From assembly GCF_029813785.1 (NCBI RefSeq), contig NZ_JARVKY010000044.1, forward strand, positions 1 through 33,398: DNA of 33,398 nucleotides, given 5' to 3'. Below are positions 1 to 8,765 of this stretch, piece by piece. Source of the stretch: Streptomyces sp. DH41 (GTDB lineage: Bacteria; Actinomycetota; Actinomycetes; Streptomycetales; Streptomycetaceae). Below the pieces are notes generated by a model. That model was given only the letters and a program-made list of their open reading frames with translations. It was not told where the DNA came from and did not search any database. The stretch's first letter is position 1. Each line of letters begins with the position of its first letter. Position numbers and translations under genes: made by a program.

Positions 1-6
1 GGCTGT

Positions 7-42
7 GGGCGGGGACGGAAGCTTCCGCTTCCGTCCCCGCCC
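7..42 (-). terminator. Strong hairpin terminator
   Basis: Two perfectly complementary 16-base arms (7-22 and 27-42) enclose a TTCC loop. The hairpin lies 20 bases beyond the stop codon of the minus-strand gene at 63-383, so it most likely ends that transcript. As is usual in Streptomyces there is no long U-tract. Confidence 0.8.
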
Positions 43-62
43 TCTGCTCACGGGTCCCGTGC

Positions 63-383
63 CTACACGTCCAGCGGCGTCGTACCGCCGAGCAGCGCCG
101 ACGCGGTCTCGACCGGCGTGGCGGCGGGCTCCGGAGCCGGCGCGGCCTCCGGGTCGGCGTGGCAGGTGAAGCCGAGGCGGGTCATGGCCCGGGTGACCTC
201 GCCGCTGGAGAAGTCGCGGCGGTCCTGCCGGGTGACGACCTCGCCCACCTGCTTGACGGGGTAGCGGCGGCGGCCGATGGTCACGGACTCACCCTTGATG
301 GGCTCGGGCGTGACGCCCTTCATCGAATCCAGCACCCCACCCTTGGTGAGGTCGAACGGGTACCGGGCGATGACACAGCGCAT
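63..383 (-). CDS. Conserved small protein next to DEAD-box helicase
   Basis: A 106-residue soluble protein with no signal peptide or membrane segment. The core is rich in charged residues (for example IGRRRYPVKQVGEVVTRQDR), and the tail is Ala/Pro-rich from about residue 77. I recognise it as a conserved Streptomyces hypothetical protein that usually sits beside the cold-shock DEAD-box helicase gene, but no function is known to me. The ATG at 383 is preceded by GGAGG four bases upstream. It lies 77 bp downstream of the helicase stop on the same strand and ahead of a strong terminator, so the two may be co-transcribed. The genomic association would fit an RNA-related or cold-response role, but that is inference. 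Confidence 0.75.
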   Translation of the reverse strand: MRCVIARYPFDLTKGGVLDSMKGVTPEPIKGESVTIGRRRYPVKQVGEVVTRQDRRDFSSGEVTRAMTRLGFTCHADPEAAPAPEPAATPVETASALLGGTTPLDV

Positions 384-460
384 GATGCCTCCACAAGGGG
401 GAGATGGGACGGGTGGATTGCCGTTCGCGGTTGGTCTGGAACAGGGCAGGCCGCGGGCTC

Positions 461-1999
461 CTAGGCCGCCGAGCCACCGGCGGACTGGCGCCGCGGCCTG
501 CGGCGCGGGGCTTCGCCGGCGGGCCGGCCGCCCTGCGTGCCGCGGCCCTGGCCGGTGCGGGTCTGCTGGGTGGCGGCACCCTGTCCGGTGCGGCCCTGTC
601 CGGAGCGGCCGCGGCGGCCACGGGACGAGGAACCCCCGCCGGACGCGGCGCGACGCGGACGCTCCACGACCGGTACGGCGATGACGACCGGGACACCGGA
701 CGGGGCCTGCGCCCCGGTGATGCGGGACAGTTCCGCCTCGCCCGAACGGACCGGCGTGACCTGCGGGGTGATACCGGCCGAGGCCATCAGCCGGGTCATG
801 TCGCGTCGCTGATTCGGCGTCACCAGGGTGACGACGCTGCCGGACTCGCCGGCGCGGGCCGTACGGCCGCCGCGGTGCAGGTAGTCCTTGTGGTCGCTGG
901 GCGGGTCGACGTTGACGACCAGGTCGAGGTTGTCGACGTGGATGCCGCGGGCCGCGACGTTGGTCGCCACCAGCGCCGTCACGTGCCCGTCCTTGAACTG
1001 GGCGAGGGTCCGCGTGCGCTGCGGCTGCGACTTGCCACCGTGCAGGCCGGCGGCGCGGACGCCGCTGTTCAGCAGGTGCTTCACCAGCCGGTCCACGGCG
1101 TGCTTGGTGTCCAGGAACATGATCACCCGGCCGTCCCGCGCCGCGATCTCGGTGGTCGCGCGGTGCTTGTCGGTGTCGAGCACGTGCAGCACGTGGTGCT
1201 CCATCGTGGTGACGGCACCGGCCGACGGGTCGACGGAGTGCACCACCGGGTCCGTCAGGTAGCGGCGGACCAGCCGGTCGACGTTGCGGTCCAGGGTGGC
1301 CGAGAACAGCATCCGCTGGCCCTCGGGACGCACCTGGTCGAGCAGCGCGGTGACCTGCGGCATGAAGCCCATGTCGGTCATCTGGTCGGCCTCGTCCAGG
1401 ACGGTGATGGCGACGTCGCCGAGGTGGCAGTCGCCCCGGTCGATGAGGTCCTTGAGCCGTCCGGGCGTCGCGACGACGACTTCCGCGCCGCCTCGCAGCG
1501 CGCCGGCCTGCCGTCCGATCGACATGCCGCCGACCACGGTGGCCGACCGCAGGCCCAGGGAGCGGGCGTAGGGGGCGAGCGCGTCGGTGACCTGCTGGGC
1601 CAGCTCACGGGTGGGTACGAGGACGAGGGCGAGCGGTCGTCGCGGTTCGGCGCGCTGTCCGGCCGTACGGGCCAGCAGGGCGAGGCCGAAGGCGAGCGTC
1701 TTGCCCGAACCGGTGCGGCCGCGGCCGAGTACGTCGCGGCCGGCCAGGGAGTTCGGCAGGGTCGCCGCCTGGATCGGGAACGGGCTGGTCACGCCCTCGT
1801 GGCCGAGAGCGGCCAGCAGCCGGGCCGGCATGTCGAGGTCGGCGAACGACTCGACGGCGGGCAGCGCCGGCGTGATCGTCTTCGGCAGTGCGAACTCGCC
1901 GCCCTGGGGGGCGGCCGGCCGGCGGCCGGAGGTCTGCTGGGAGCGGCGCGGGCCGCCACCGCCGGAACGTCGGCGGTCGTTGGTGCGTACGCGGTTCAT
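461..1999 (-). CDS. DEAD-box ATP-dependent RNA helicase
   Basis: A 512-residue cytoplasmic RNA helicase that unwinds or remodels RNA using ATP. Both RecA-like domains are visible: Q-motif region FPIQAATLPNS (about 74), Walker A GRGRTGSGKT (92-101), PTRELAQQV (129), ATPGRL (177), the DEAD box (202-205), SAT in LFSATL (232), and motif VI HRGGRTAR. The first ~45 residues and the last ~90 are Gly/Arg/Gln/Ser-rich low-complexity tails, as in RhlE-like actinobacterial helicases, and probably bind RNA non-specifically. The start chosen is ATG 1999, with GGAAGG eight bases upstream; an in-frame start 24 bases further out has no good ribosome site. A cold-shock protein gene lies 255 bp upstream on the same strand, so a shared cold-stress role is plausible. 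Confidence 0.93.
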   Translation of the reverse strand: MNRVRTNDRRRSGGGGPRRSQQTSGRRPAAPQGGEFALPKTITPALPAVESFADLDMPARLLAALGHEGVTSPFPIQAATLPNSLAGRDVLGRGRTGSGKTLAFGLALLARTAGQRAEPRRPLALVLVPTRELAQQVTDALAPYARSLGLRSATVVGGMSIGRQAGALRGGAEVVVATPGRLKDLIDRGDCHLGDVAITVLDEADQMTDMGFMPQVTALLDQVRPEGQRMLFSATLDRNVDRLVRRYLTDPVVHSVDPSAGAVTTMEHHVLHVLDTDKHRATTEIAARDGRVIMFLDTKHAVDRLVKHLLNSGVRAAGLHGGKSQPQRTRTLAQFKDGHVTALVATNVAARGIHVDNLDLVVNVDPPSDHKDYLHRGGRTARAGESGSVVTLVTPNQRRDMTRLMASAGITPQVTPVRSGEAELSRITGAQAPSGVPVVIAVPVVERPRRAASGGGSSSRGRRGRSGQGRTGQGAATQQTRTGQGRGTQGGRPAGEAPRRRPRRQSAGGSAA

Positions 2000-2200
2000 G
2001 GGGAACCTTCCTTGATATGGCACGTATCAAGGGAGACCCGCAGCAAAAGAGCGGCGCAGGGAATCGCAAGAACGAGCCGGCCCCGGCCGGTTCGGCGTAT
2101 GAAGCCGAGCGGACCGAGAGAATTGATGAGACCGAGAGAATTGAATGCGCGGGGGGAAATCCAGAACCCCGCAGGGCGCGCAGCGCCCGGAAACGCGGCG

Positions 2201-2236
2201 AGCTGGGGCCCGCACCCCTAGGCGCGGGCCCCAGCT
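2201..2236 (-). terminator. Hairpin terminator of the cold-shock gene
   Basis: Arms 2201-2213 and 2224-2236 are perfectly complementary over 13 bases with a 10-base loop. The hairpin starts 18 bases past the stop of the minus-strand cold-shock gene and separates it from the helicase gene. Confidence 0.8.
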
Positions 2237-2254
2237 GCGAAATATGCGTGAGCG

Positions 2255-2458
2255 TCAGGCGGGAACGATGTTCTCGGCCGTCGGGCCCTTCTGGCCCTGC
2301 GCGATGTCGAAGGTGACCTTCTGACCCTCGAGCAGCTCACGGAAGCCCTGGGCGTTGATGTTCGAGTAGTGGGCGAAGACGTCGGGGCCGCCGCCGTCCT
2401 GCTCGATGAAGCCGAAGCCCTTTTCGGCGTTGAACCACTTCACGGTGCCGGAAGCCAT
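2255..2458 (-). CDS. CspA-family cold-shock protein
   Basis: A 67-residue, single-domain OB-fold nucleic-acid-binding protein of standard family length. It has the RNP1 motif KGFGFI (residues 13-18) and an RNP2-like DVFAHYS (26-32), plus the conserved start GTVKWFNAEKG. Such proteins bind single-stranded RNA/DNA and act as RNA chaperones. The ATG at 2458 has a strong GAAGGAG ribosome site. The gene has its own terminator downstream and a perfect 10-bp inverted repeat 25 bases upstream of the start. This suggests a structured leader of the kind known to control csp genes, though thermosensing is not shown here. Confidence 0.95.
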   Translation of the reverse strand: MASGTVKWFNAEKGFGFIEQDGGGPDVFAHYSNINAQGFRELLEGQKVTFDIAQGQKGPTAENIVPA

Positions 2459-2482
2459 AATTTTCTCCTTCGGTACGGTGCT

Positions 2483-2507
2483 CGGAGTTCACCCTGTGTG
2501 AACTCCG
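2483..2507 (-). promoter_or_regulatory. Hairpin in the csp 5' leader
   Basis: A perfect inverted repeat (CGGAGTTCAC and its complement, 5-base loop) sits 25 bases upstream of the cold-shock ATG. It could be an RNA stem in the leader or a DNA operator. The remaining gene-free stretch up to 2845 holds nothing else I can support; it ends just past the stop of the response-regulator gene. Confidence 0.5.
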
Positions 2508-2845
2508 GTCGCCGTGATGATCACCCCGTCGGAAAAAACCTTCAGGCAACCACAACTGCAACTTCCAACGACAGTAGCACGCCGTGATCGCCCGGGAGCT
2601 GGCAATAAACTTGCTCCGTCTGGCCGACTGAGGAATATTCCCGGGGCGTCCGGTCGATTTCTCCTGTCATGGCACCAGATATTGGCCCCTGCGGAGCGCA
2701 GTCTTGGCGTCCCGGGCCCTGGCCGCGCCGCCATGACCTGCCCTGATGGGTTCCGCCCGGCTCTTCGCGCCGCCGGGTGCGGTGAAAGCGACATAAGTGG
2801 CGATACCGGTGTAACGAGACAAAGGACACGTCAGGGCGTCGCGCC

Positions 2846-3505
2846 TCACGCCCGGAGGTAGGCGAGGACGGCCAGTACCCGGCGGTGGTCGTCGGGCGCC
2901 GCCGGAGGGAGGTCGAGCTTCAGCAGGATGCCGGCGATGTGCTTGGCGACCGCGGCCTCCGTGACGACGAGGCGGCGGGCGATCGCCGCGTTGGACCGGC
3001 CCTCGGCCATCAGCGCGAGTACCTCGCGCTCGCGCGGGGTGAGCCGGTCCAGCGGGTCGCGGCGGCGGGCGAGCAACTGGCGTACGACGTCGGGGTCGAC
3101 GACCGTGGCCCCGGCGGCGACGCGGGTGACCGCGTCGGCGAACTCCTCGACGTCGCCGACGCGTTCCTTGAGGAGATAGCCCGTCCCGGCCCTGCCTCGC
3201 CGGTCGTCCAGGAGTTCCTCGGCGAAGGTCTGCTCGACGTACTGGCTCAGCACGAGCACGGCCAGCCCCGGCTGCTCGCCCTGGAGCCGGCGGGCCGCGC
3301 GCAGCCCTTCGTCGCTCTGGCCGGGCGGCATCCGGACGTCGGTGACCACCAGGTCAGGCCGGTGCTCCCGGGCGGCGGCGAGCAGGGCGGGGCCGTCGCC
3401 CACGGCGGCGGGGACCCGGTGGCCGAAGCGCTCGAGCAGGTGGACGAGGCCTTCGCGCAGGAGGACGGCGTCCTCGGCGATCACGATGCGGAGGGACGGC
3501 CGCAC
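2846..3505 (-). CDS. NarL/LuxR-family response regulator
   Basis: A 219-residue two-component response regulator. The N-terminal receiver domain shows the acidic pair ED (11-12), phospho-acceptor Asp56 in VVTDVRMP and Lys113 in GYLLKER. The C-terminal LuxR-type helix-turn-helix spans about 153-215 (LTPREREVLALMAEG). The GTG start at 3505 lies inside the end of the kinase gene (25-bp overlap), so the two are translationally coupled. Partner: the kinase at 3481-4707. The likely target is the divergent ABC transporter operon at 4818-8113, an inference from arrangement. An Ala/Arg-rich extension upstream in this frame is the shadow of the kinase. Confidence 0.92.
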   Translation of the reverse strand: MRPSLRIVIAEDAVLLREGLVHLLERFGHRVPAAVGDGPALLAAAREHRPDLVVTDVRMPPGQSDEGLRAARRLQGEQPGLAVLVLSQYVEQTFAEELLDDRRGRAGTGYLLKERVGDVEEFADAVTRVAAGATVVDPDVVRQLLARRRDPLDRLTPREREVLALMAEGRSNAAIARRLVVTEAAVAKHIAGILLKLDLPPAAPDDHRRVLAVLAYLRA

Positions 3506-4707
3506 GGGATCTCCGCTCTCAGCAGGGTGGGCCCGCCGGGCGGGCTGGACAGGAGCATTCTGCCGTCGGCGGCGGCGATCCGGTCGGCGAGGCCGGTCAG
3601 ACCCGTACCGCGGGCGGGGTCGGCGCCGCCGCGGCCGTCGTCCTCGATGTCGAGGCGGAGTACGCCGTCGTCGCGGCGGACGGTGACGCGGCAGCGGCCC
3701 GCACCGCTGTGCCGGGCGATGTTGGTGAGCGCCTCCGCGGTCACGAAGTACGCCGTCTGCTCGGCGAAGGCCGGCAGCCGGCCGGGCAGGTCGAGATCGA
3801 GGTCCGCGGTCACCGGGCAGCGCCCGGCGATGTCCCGTACGGCGGCGGGCAGGCCGCGTTCGGTGAGGATCTGCGGATGGATGCCGCGGATCAGCTCCCG
3901 CAGCTCGGTCAGGGCCTCCTTGGCGAGGGCGTGGGCCTCGCCGACCTCCTTCGCCGCGGTGCTGCCGGGCGGCAGGTCGAGGGCGGCCAGGCCCAGTTTC
4001 ACGGTGAGGGCGACGAGGCGCTGCTGGGCGCCGTCGTGGAGGTCGCGTTCGATGCGGCGCCGTTCGGCCTCGAAGGCGTCGACGAGACGGGCCCGGGACC
4101 GCACGACGTCGCGCAGTTCGCGGTCCCGGGGGAAGAGGACGGCGCGGGTCACGGCGGCCCGGACGCCGGCCCACGCGCCGATGGGATACGCGGCCACGGG
4201 CAGGAGCAGCGCGCCCGCGACGGTCCCGGCGACACCCTGCCAGGGGGCGACGGTGGGCTGGAGGGGCGTGAGGAGGAGGAAGCCCGGGATGCCGAGCGAC
4301 ACCAGTACCACCGCCAGATCCATCCAGCCCACGGCCAGGACGGACACGGCGCCGTAGCCCGCGGCCCGCAGGCCGTCGCGGGGCTTGGTCCGGGTACCGG
4401 CGGCCCGCGGGCCGCCGCGCGGCTCGGGACGGGCGCCGGCGGAGTCACCGCGGTCCACGAGAGGCAGGCGGCGGCGTTCGAGGGGCCCCGCGAGGGCGGC
4501 GGCGAAGACGATCACGGCGACCGCGCAGAGCCCGCCGGTGAGGGTGCCGAAGGAGGACGCGGCCAGCAGCCCGGCCGCACCGAGGTACGCGGCGGTCGCG
4601 AACACCCCGCCGGACAGCAGGTACCCCAGGGCCCGCCACGGCCAGCCGGTGCGCAGGAAGCCCAGCGGGCTGCGGGTGAGGGCCTCCAGCACGGTTCGAG
4701 GGGTCAC
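3481..4707 (-). CDS. Sensor histidine kinase (HPK7/NarX-DesK type)
   Basis: A 408-residue membrane sensor kinase. Hydrophobic segments at about 25-80 and 120-185 form two pairs of membrane helices with little extracytoplasmic loop, typical of intramembrane-sensing actinobacterial kinases. The HisKA_3 dimerisation domain carries the phospho-accepting His224 in RRIERDLHDGAQQR. The C-terminal ATPase has the N-box LTNIARHS and a DGRGG/GTGLTGL nucleotide site. The GTG at 4707 is chosen because upstream residues in frame look non-coding and run into the divergent promoter region. It pairs with the overlapping regulator and probably senses a compound handled by the divergent ABC exporter. Confidence 0.9.
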   Translation of the reverse strand: MTPRTVLEALTRSPLGFLRTGWPWRALGYLLSGGVFATAAYLGAAGLLAASSFGTLTGGLCAVAVIVFAAALAGPLERRRLPLVDRGDSAGARPEPRGGPRAAGTRTKPRDGLRAAGYGAVSVLAVGWMDLAVVLVSLGIPGFLLLTPLQPTVAPWQGVAGTVAGALLLPVAAYPIGAWAGVRAAVTRAVLFPRDRELRDVVRSRARLVDAFEAERRRIERDLHDGAQQRLVALTVKLGLAALDLPPGSTAAKEVGEAHALAKEALTELRELIRGIHPQILTERGLPAAVRDIAGRCPVTADLDLDLPGRLPAFAEQTAYFVTAEALTNIARHSGAGRCRVTVRRDDGVLRLDIEDDGRGGADPARGTGLTGLADRIAAADGRMLLSSPPGGPTLLRAEIPCGRPSAS

Positions 4708-4817
4708 CCGGCCGACCGTAGCCGCGCCGGTCCGCCCTGTCGGTAGTGCCAGGTGGAGTGTGTGCTCTCGCCCAGGAGCCAATGTGCCCGCCGGTCCTGG
4801 TGCCGTTGCCTTGTGCC

Positions 4818-5579
4818 ATGACCACGCCACAGACCACCGCCGCCTCCGCGCGGCCCGTCGAGCTGCGCTCGCTGACGAAGCGCCACGGCGCCGGTGAGCA
4901 GGCCGTCACCGCCCTCGACCGCGTGTCCACGTCCTTCGCGGCCGGCTCGATGACGGCCGTCATGGGCCCCTCCGGCTCCGGCAAGTCCACCCTGCTGCAC
5001 TGCGCGGCGGGCATCGACCGGCCGACCGCCGGCCAGGTTCTGATCAACGGTACGGACCTGGGCACGCTGGACGAGAACGCGCTGACGCTGCTGCGCCGGG
5101 AGCGGATGGGCTTCGTCTTCCAGGAGTTCAACCTGGTGTCGGCCCTCACCGCCGCGCAGAACGTCGAACTGCCGCTGAGACTGGCCGGCCGCCGTCCCGC
5201 GCCCGGCGAGGTCGCGGCCGCGCTCACCGAGGTCGGGCTCGCGGACCGGGGCGCGCACCGGCCGAGCGAACTGTCCGGCGGCCAGCGGCAGCGCGTCGCG
5301 ATCGCGCGGGCGATGATCGCGGGCCCCGCGGTCCTCTTCGCCGACGAGCCGACCGGCGCGCTGGACACCCGGGCCTCGCGGATGGTGCTGCGGCTCCTGC
5401 GGGAACTGGTGGACGGCCGCGGTCAGACGGTCGTGATGGTGACCCACGATCCGGCCGCCGCGGCGTACGCGGACCGCGTGGTGCTGCTCGCGGACGGACG
5501 GCTCGTGGACGAGCTGCCGGGCGCCGACGGTGCCGAGGCGATCGCGGCGCGGATGGCCGTCCTGGAGGTGCGGTCGTGA
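4818..5579 (+). CDS. ABC transporter ATPase (MacB/LolD-like)
   Basis: A 253-residue ATP-binding subunit. Visible motifs are Walker A GPSGSGKST (50-58), Q-loop FQEFNL (Gln102), signature LSGGQ (152-156), Walker B VLFADE (172-177), and the H-loop in VMVTHD. The MGFVFQEFNL sequence is typical of ATPases paired with FtsX-type permeases. Its stop overlaps the permease start by four bases (GTGA), so the two form one transporter. Start uncertainty: ATG 4818 fits family length but lacks a clear ribosome site. An in-frame ATG at 4782 follows AGGAG at only three bases. Confidence 0.92.
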   Translation: MTTPQTTAASARPVELRSLTKRHGAGEQAVTALDRVSTSFAAGSMTAVMGPSGSGKSTLLHCAAGIDRPTAGQVLINGTDLGTLDENALTLLRRERMGFVFQEFNLVSALTAAQNVELPLRLAGRRPAPGEVAAALTEVGLADRGAHRPSELSGGQRQRVAIARAMIAGPAVLFADEPTGALDTRASRMVLRLLRELVDGRGQTVVMVTHDPAAAAYADRVVLLADGRLVDELPGADGAEAIAARMAVLEVRS

Positions 5580-8113
5580 TCGGCCCGGCGACGGTACGGG
5601 AACGGTGGCCCGCCTTCCTGGGCTCCTTCGTGGCCGTGGCGCTGGGGGTCGCCATGGTGGCCATGAGCGCGCTGGTCCTGCTGTCGGACGGCGCGCGGGT
5701 GCCCGACCGGCTGGCGGGAGCGCCGGTGCTGGTGCGGAGTCCGGCGGGGACGCCGGCCGGCGGGGTGTTCGTGGAGAACCCGCCGTGGTCCCCGGAGCGG
5801 GCCGAGCGACTGCGCCGCGAACTGGCCGGACTGCCGGGAGTCGCCGCCGCGGTGGCGGACCGCTCCTTCTACGCGCAGGCGACGGGCACCGAGCAGCGCG
5901 AGGGGGAACGGCAGGGCCACCCCTGGTCCGCCGCGGCGCTCGCCTCGTACGGCCTGAGCGCTGGCCGGGCGCCGGCCACGGCCGACGAGATCGTCGTGGA
6001 CGAGTCGCTGGGCCACGCGCCGGGCGAGACCGTCACGGTGCTCACCGCGCGCGGACCGCGGCGCTTTTGGGTGTCCGGCACGACGGACGGCCCCGGCTAC
6101 CACGTCACCGACCGCCGGGCCGCCGAGCTGTCCGGCGGCGTACGCACCATCGGACTGCTCCTGGACCCCGGGGCCGACAGCGGCCGCGTCGAGACCGCCG
6201 TGCGCCGTGCCGTCGGCGGCGACGGCACGGTCCTGACCGGCGCGGCCCGGGACGCGCTGGCCCCGAAGCGGGACGAGATGACCCGCTGGATCGGCGGCCA
6301 GGTGCTCACCGCGATGGCGCTGCTCTCCGCCTTCGTCACGGTCTTCGTCGTCGCCTCGGCGTTCGCGTTCACCGTCGCACAGCGACGCCGCGAGTTCGGC
6401 CTGCTGCGCACGATCGGCGCCACACCGCGGCAGGTGAGGCGGATGGTGTACGGCGAGGCCCTGGTGGTGGGGGCCGCCGGCGCGGCGGTGGGGGCGCTGC
6501 TCGGGGTGGTGCTCGCGCCGGCGCTGACCGGCCTGCTGATCGACGCGGGCTTCCAGCCGGCGGGCTTCGAGGTACGCCTGCGGTGGTGGGTGCCGGCCGG
6601 GGCCTTCGCCGTGGGCCCGGTGGTGGCGCTCCTCGGCGCCGGCGCGGCCTCGCGCCGGGCGTCCCGGGTCAGGCCGCTGGAGGCGATGCGGGAGGCGGTG
6701 GTGGACAGCCGTCCGATGACGCGCCGCCGGTGGATCACCGGACTCGCGGCGACCGCCCTGGGCGCGGCCTGCTCGGTGGGCACGGCCTTCTCGGGCGCGG
6801 ACGGCATGGTGCTGCTGACCCTCGGTACGGCGATGGGCCTGACGACCGGCCTGACCCTCCTCCTGCCGGCCCTGGTGGGGCCCGTGATCGGCGCGCTGAC
6901 CCGCCCCCTGGCCCGCCGTCCGGGCGCCACGGCCCTGCTCGTACGCGAGAACATGATCACCGCGGTACGCCGTACCGCCGCCACCGTCGCCCCGGTCCTG
7001 GCGACCGTGGCCTTCGCCGTACTGATCACCAGTAGCGTGCAGACGACCCGGAGCGCCGACATCGCCCAGCGGGCCGCGGCCGTACGGGCCGAGGCGGCGG
7101 TCGTGCCGAGGGGGACCCCGGGCCTGTCGGACGCGGCGGTCGCCCGCGTCGAGGGCACGGCGCCGCTGTCGACGACCGTCTACGGCGGCGACGGCAGGGC
7201 GGCCCTGTCCGCGGCCGGGGTGACCGCGGACTTCGGCCGGGCGTACGGCGTACCGGTGCCGCGGGACGGCACGGTCGGCGTCGGGGCGGACGGTACGACC
7301 GCTGACGCGGCCGGTCACGCGACTGGCGACGCGACGGGCGACGCGGCCGGTGACGGGGCCGACGCCCTGGCCGTCACCGCTGCCGCCTCCGTCTCCGTCT
7401 CCGCCTCCCCCGCCGCCGACGGCACCGCTGTCGTCACCGCGGCGGTGGCCGCCGCGCACGGCTGGCGGGAGGGCCGCACCGCCGAGGTGACCTTCGAAGA
7501 CGGCCGTACGAGCCACCTGCGCGTGGGGGCCGTGGTCGACGACTCGGCGGTGCCGTACCAGCTTCTCCTCCCCCGGGACCTCGTCCGCGCCCACGACCCG
7601 TCCGCGCTGGCGGACGTCGCCTACCGCACGGGCCCCGACCCCGCGCGGCTCCCGGGCGCGCTCGGCGCCGAGGAGGTCTCGGTCGAGGCGTACGCGGCCT
7701 CGGACGACGCCGAGGAGGAGCGCCTGGTCCGGATCTTCACTCTGATCCTCGTCGCCATGTCGGCGGGCTACACCGCGATCGCCGTCGCCTCCACCCTGCT
7801 GACGGCCACCACGGGCCGGGTACGGGACCTGCGCGTCCTGCGCCTGACCGGAGCGACCTCGCGCCAGATCCTGCGCGCCCTCGCGGCCGAGACCTGCTGC
7901 GTCGTCGCCCTGGGCGCCGCCCTGGGCCTCGCGGTAGCCGCGCCCGCGCTGCTCGGCACGGTCCACGGTCTGCGTGAGGAGGCGGGCCTGCCGGTGGAGC
8001 CGCGGGTCGCCTGGCCCTGGCTCGCGGGCACGGTGGCGGCCTGTCTGCTCCTCGGCACGGCGGCCACGGTCCTCCCGGCCAGGGCAGCGCTACGGCGCAT
8101 GCGGCGCACGTGA
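5576..8113 (+). CDS. FtsX-family ABC transporter permease
   Basis: An 845-residue membrane permease. It shows the duplicated layout of large FtsX/MacB-like permeases: an N-terminal membrane helix (about 12-35) and an extracytoplasmic domain, then a three-helix FtsX block near 240-370. A second cluster of helices follows at 385-490, then a second extracytoplasmic region and a C-terminal FtsX block (about 715-840). The GTG start overlaps the ATPase stop. Residues about 575-625 are an Ala/Asp/Gly/Thr/Ser-rich low-complexity stretch of imperfect repeats (for example GHATGDATGDAAGDGAD). In Streptomyces such exporters next to NarL-type systems often handle cell-envelope-active compounds or lipoproteins, but the substrate cannot be read from sequence. 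Confidence 0.92.
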   Translation: MIGPATVRERWPAFLGSFVAVALGVAMVAMSALVLLSDGARVPDRLAGAPVLVRSPAGTPAGGVFVENPPWSPERAERLRRELAGLPGVAAAVADRSFYAQATGTEQREGERQGHPWSAAALASYGLSAGRAPATADEIVVDESLGHAPGETVTVLTARGPRRFWVSGTTDGPGYHVTDRRAAELSGGVRTIGLLLDPGADSGRVETAVRRAVGGDGTVLTGAARDALAPKRDEMTRWIGGQVLTAMALLSAFVTVFVVASAFAFTVAQRRREFGLLRTIGATPRQVRRMVYGEALVVGAAGAAVGALLGVVLAPALTGLLIDAGFQPAGFEVRLRWWVPAGAFAVGPVVALLGAGAASRRASRVRPLEAMREAVVDSRPMTRRRWITGLAATALGAACSVGTAFSGADGMVLLTLGTAMGLTTGLTLLLPALVGPVIGALTRPLARRPGATALLVRENMITAVRRTAATVAPVLATVAFAVLITSSVQTTRSADIAQRAAAVRAEAAVVPRGTPGLSDAAVARVEGTAPLSTTVYGGDGRAALSAAGVTADFGRAYGVPVPRDGTVGVGADGTTADAAGHATGDATGDAAGDGADALAVTAAASVSVSASPAADGTAVVTAAVAAAHGWREGRTAEVTFEDGRTSHLRVGAVVDDSAVPYQLLLPRDLVRAHDPSALADVAYRTGPDPARLPGALGAEEVSVEAYAASDDAEEERLVRIFTLILVAMSAGYTAIAVASTLLTATTGRVRDLRVLRLTGATSRQILRALAAETCCVVALGAALGLAVAAPALLGTVHGLREEAGLPVEPRVAWPWLAGTVAACLLLGTAATVLPARAALRRMRRT

Positions 8114-8256
8114 GCGGGCCGCACGGCCGTCGTCGCCGGACGGAGGGACCGGTACTCGCGCAGCCCGAAGTTCCGGCGCTGCCGGACGTCCCGCGCCAGG
8201 GCGCCGGCCGTCCGACTCGTCGGTGCGTGCACCCCGCAGGGGCGGGGCGGGCGGTC

Positions 8257-8481
8257 CTAGAGCTTGCTCATCCTGGCGTAGGGCACGGTGATCCGCTCCT
8301 GCGCCGAGCCGAAGTCCACGAGCACCGCGATCCCGCCCTCGAGGGCGATCACCCGGCCGAGGCCGAACGTGTCGTGGGTGACCCGGTCGCCCACCTCGAA
8401 GTGCTTGGGAGGCAGCGCGACCGGGGCCTTGAAGGGACTGGTGGGCAGCGAATGACGCTTCGGTACGGCTGGCTTTGTCAT
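8257..8481 (-). CDS. Small protein with UvrD/PcrA tudor-like domain
   Basis: A 74-residue soluble protein. After a Lys/Pro-rich head, the core FEVGDRVTHDTFGLGRVIAL resembles the small beta-barrel (tudor-like) domain found at the C-terminus of UvrD/PcrA helicases, which interacts with RNA polymerase. Streptomyces genomes carry this as a stand-alone protein; its function is unknown to me. The ATG at 8481 is chosen because conservation in the family begins with MTKPA-type residues. A GTG 24 bases upstream (8505) is in frame but less likely. It is a single-gene unit, divergent from the PAP2 gene. Confidence 0.75.
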   Translation of the reverse strand: MTKPAVPKRHSLPTSPFKAPVALPPKHFEVGDRVTHDTFGLGRVIALEGGIAVLVDFGSAQERITVPYARMSKL

Positions 8482-8689
8482 TGCCACCAGTATGCGCCCG
8501 CGCACCGGGAGCCGACCACAATCACCGGGGACCGGCTTGTGGAGGGATCACCCGCGTCGCCACGGCTTGCCGGCCGCGGCCCGCTCGGTGATCGCCTGCG
8601 GCACCTGGAGCTCCGGGGATGCCGATCTCGACAACGCGGGCCCGGAACCCGCAATCTGGCTCTTTCGTCTCCTCTGCCGAGGGGCTGCT

Positions 8690-8765
8690 GTTCCGGAACC
8701 ATGAAGATTGAAGACATATGCCATCACCGGTGCGTTCACGAATAAAGTGGAGAACCAGGTTCTCC
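8690..8765. other. Two palindromes around the PAP2 gene start
   Basis: GTTCCGGAAC (8690-8699) is a perfect palindrome 19 bases before the ATG. GGAGAACCAGGTTCTCC (8749-8765) is a perfect 8+1+8 inverted repeat inside the first 16 codons. They may be operator sites or an RNA stem; neither matches a motif I know. Confidence 0.35.

Noticed and set aside
404..2221. 605-codon plus-strand open frame opposite the helicase
   Set aside because: It is the antisense shadow of the DEAD-box gene; its composition (Arg/Gly/Val runs) and lack of a family match fit a high-GC artefact.
5423..7966. 847-codon minus-strand open frame opposite the permease
   Set aside because: Antisense shadow of the ABC permease; no ribosome site and scrambled Arg/Gly/His composition.
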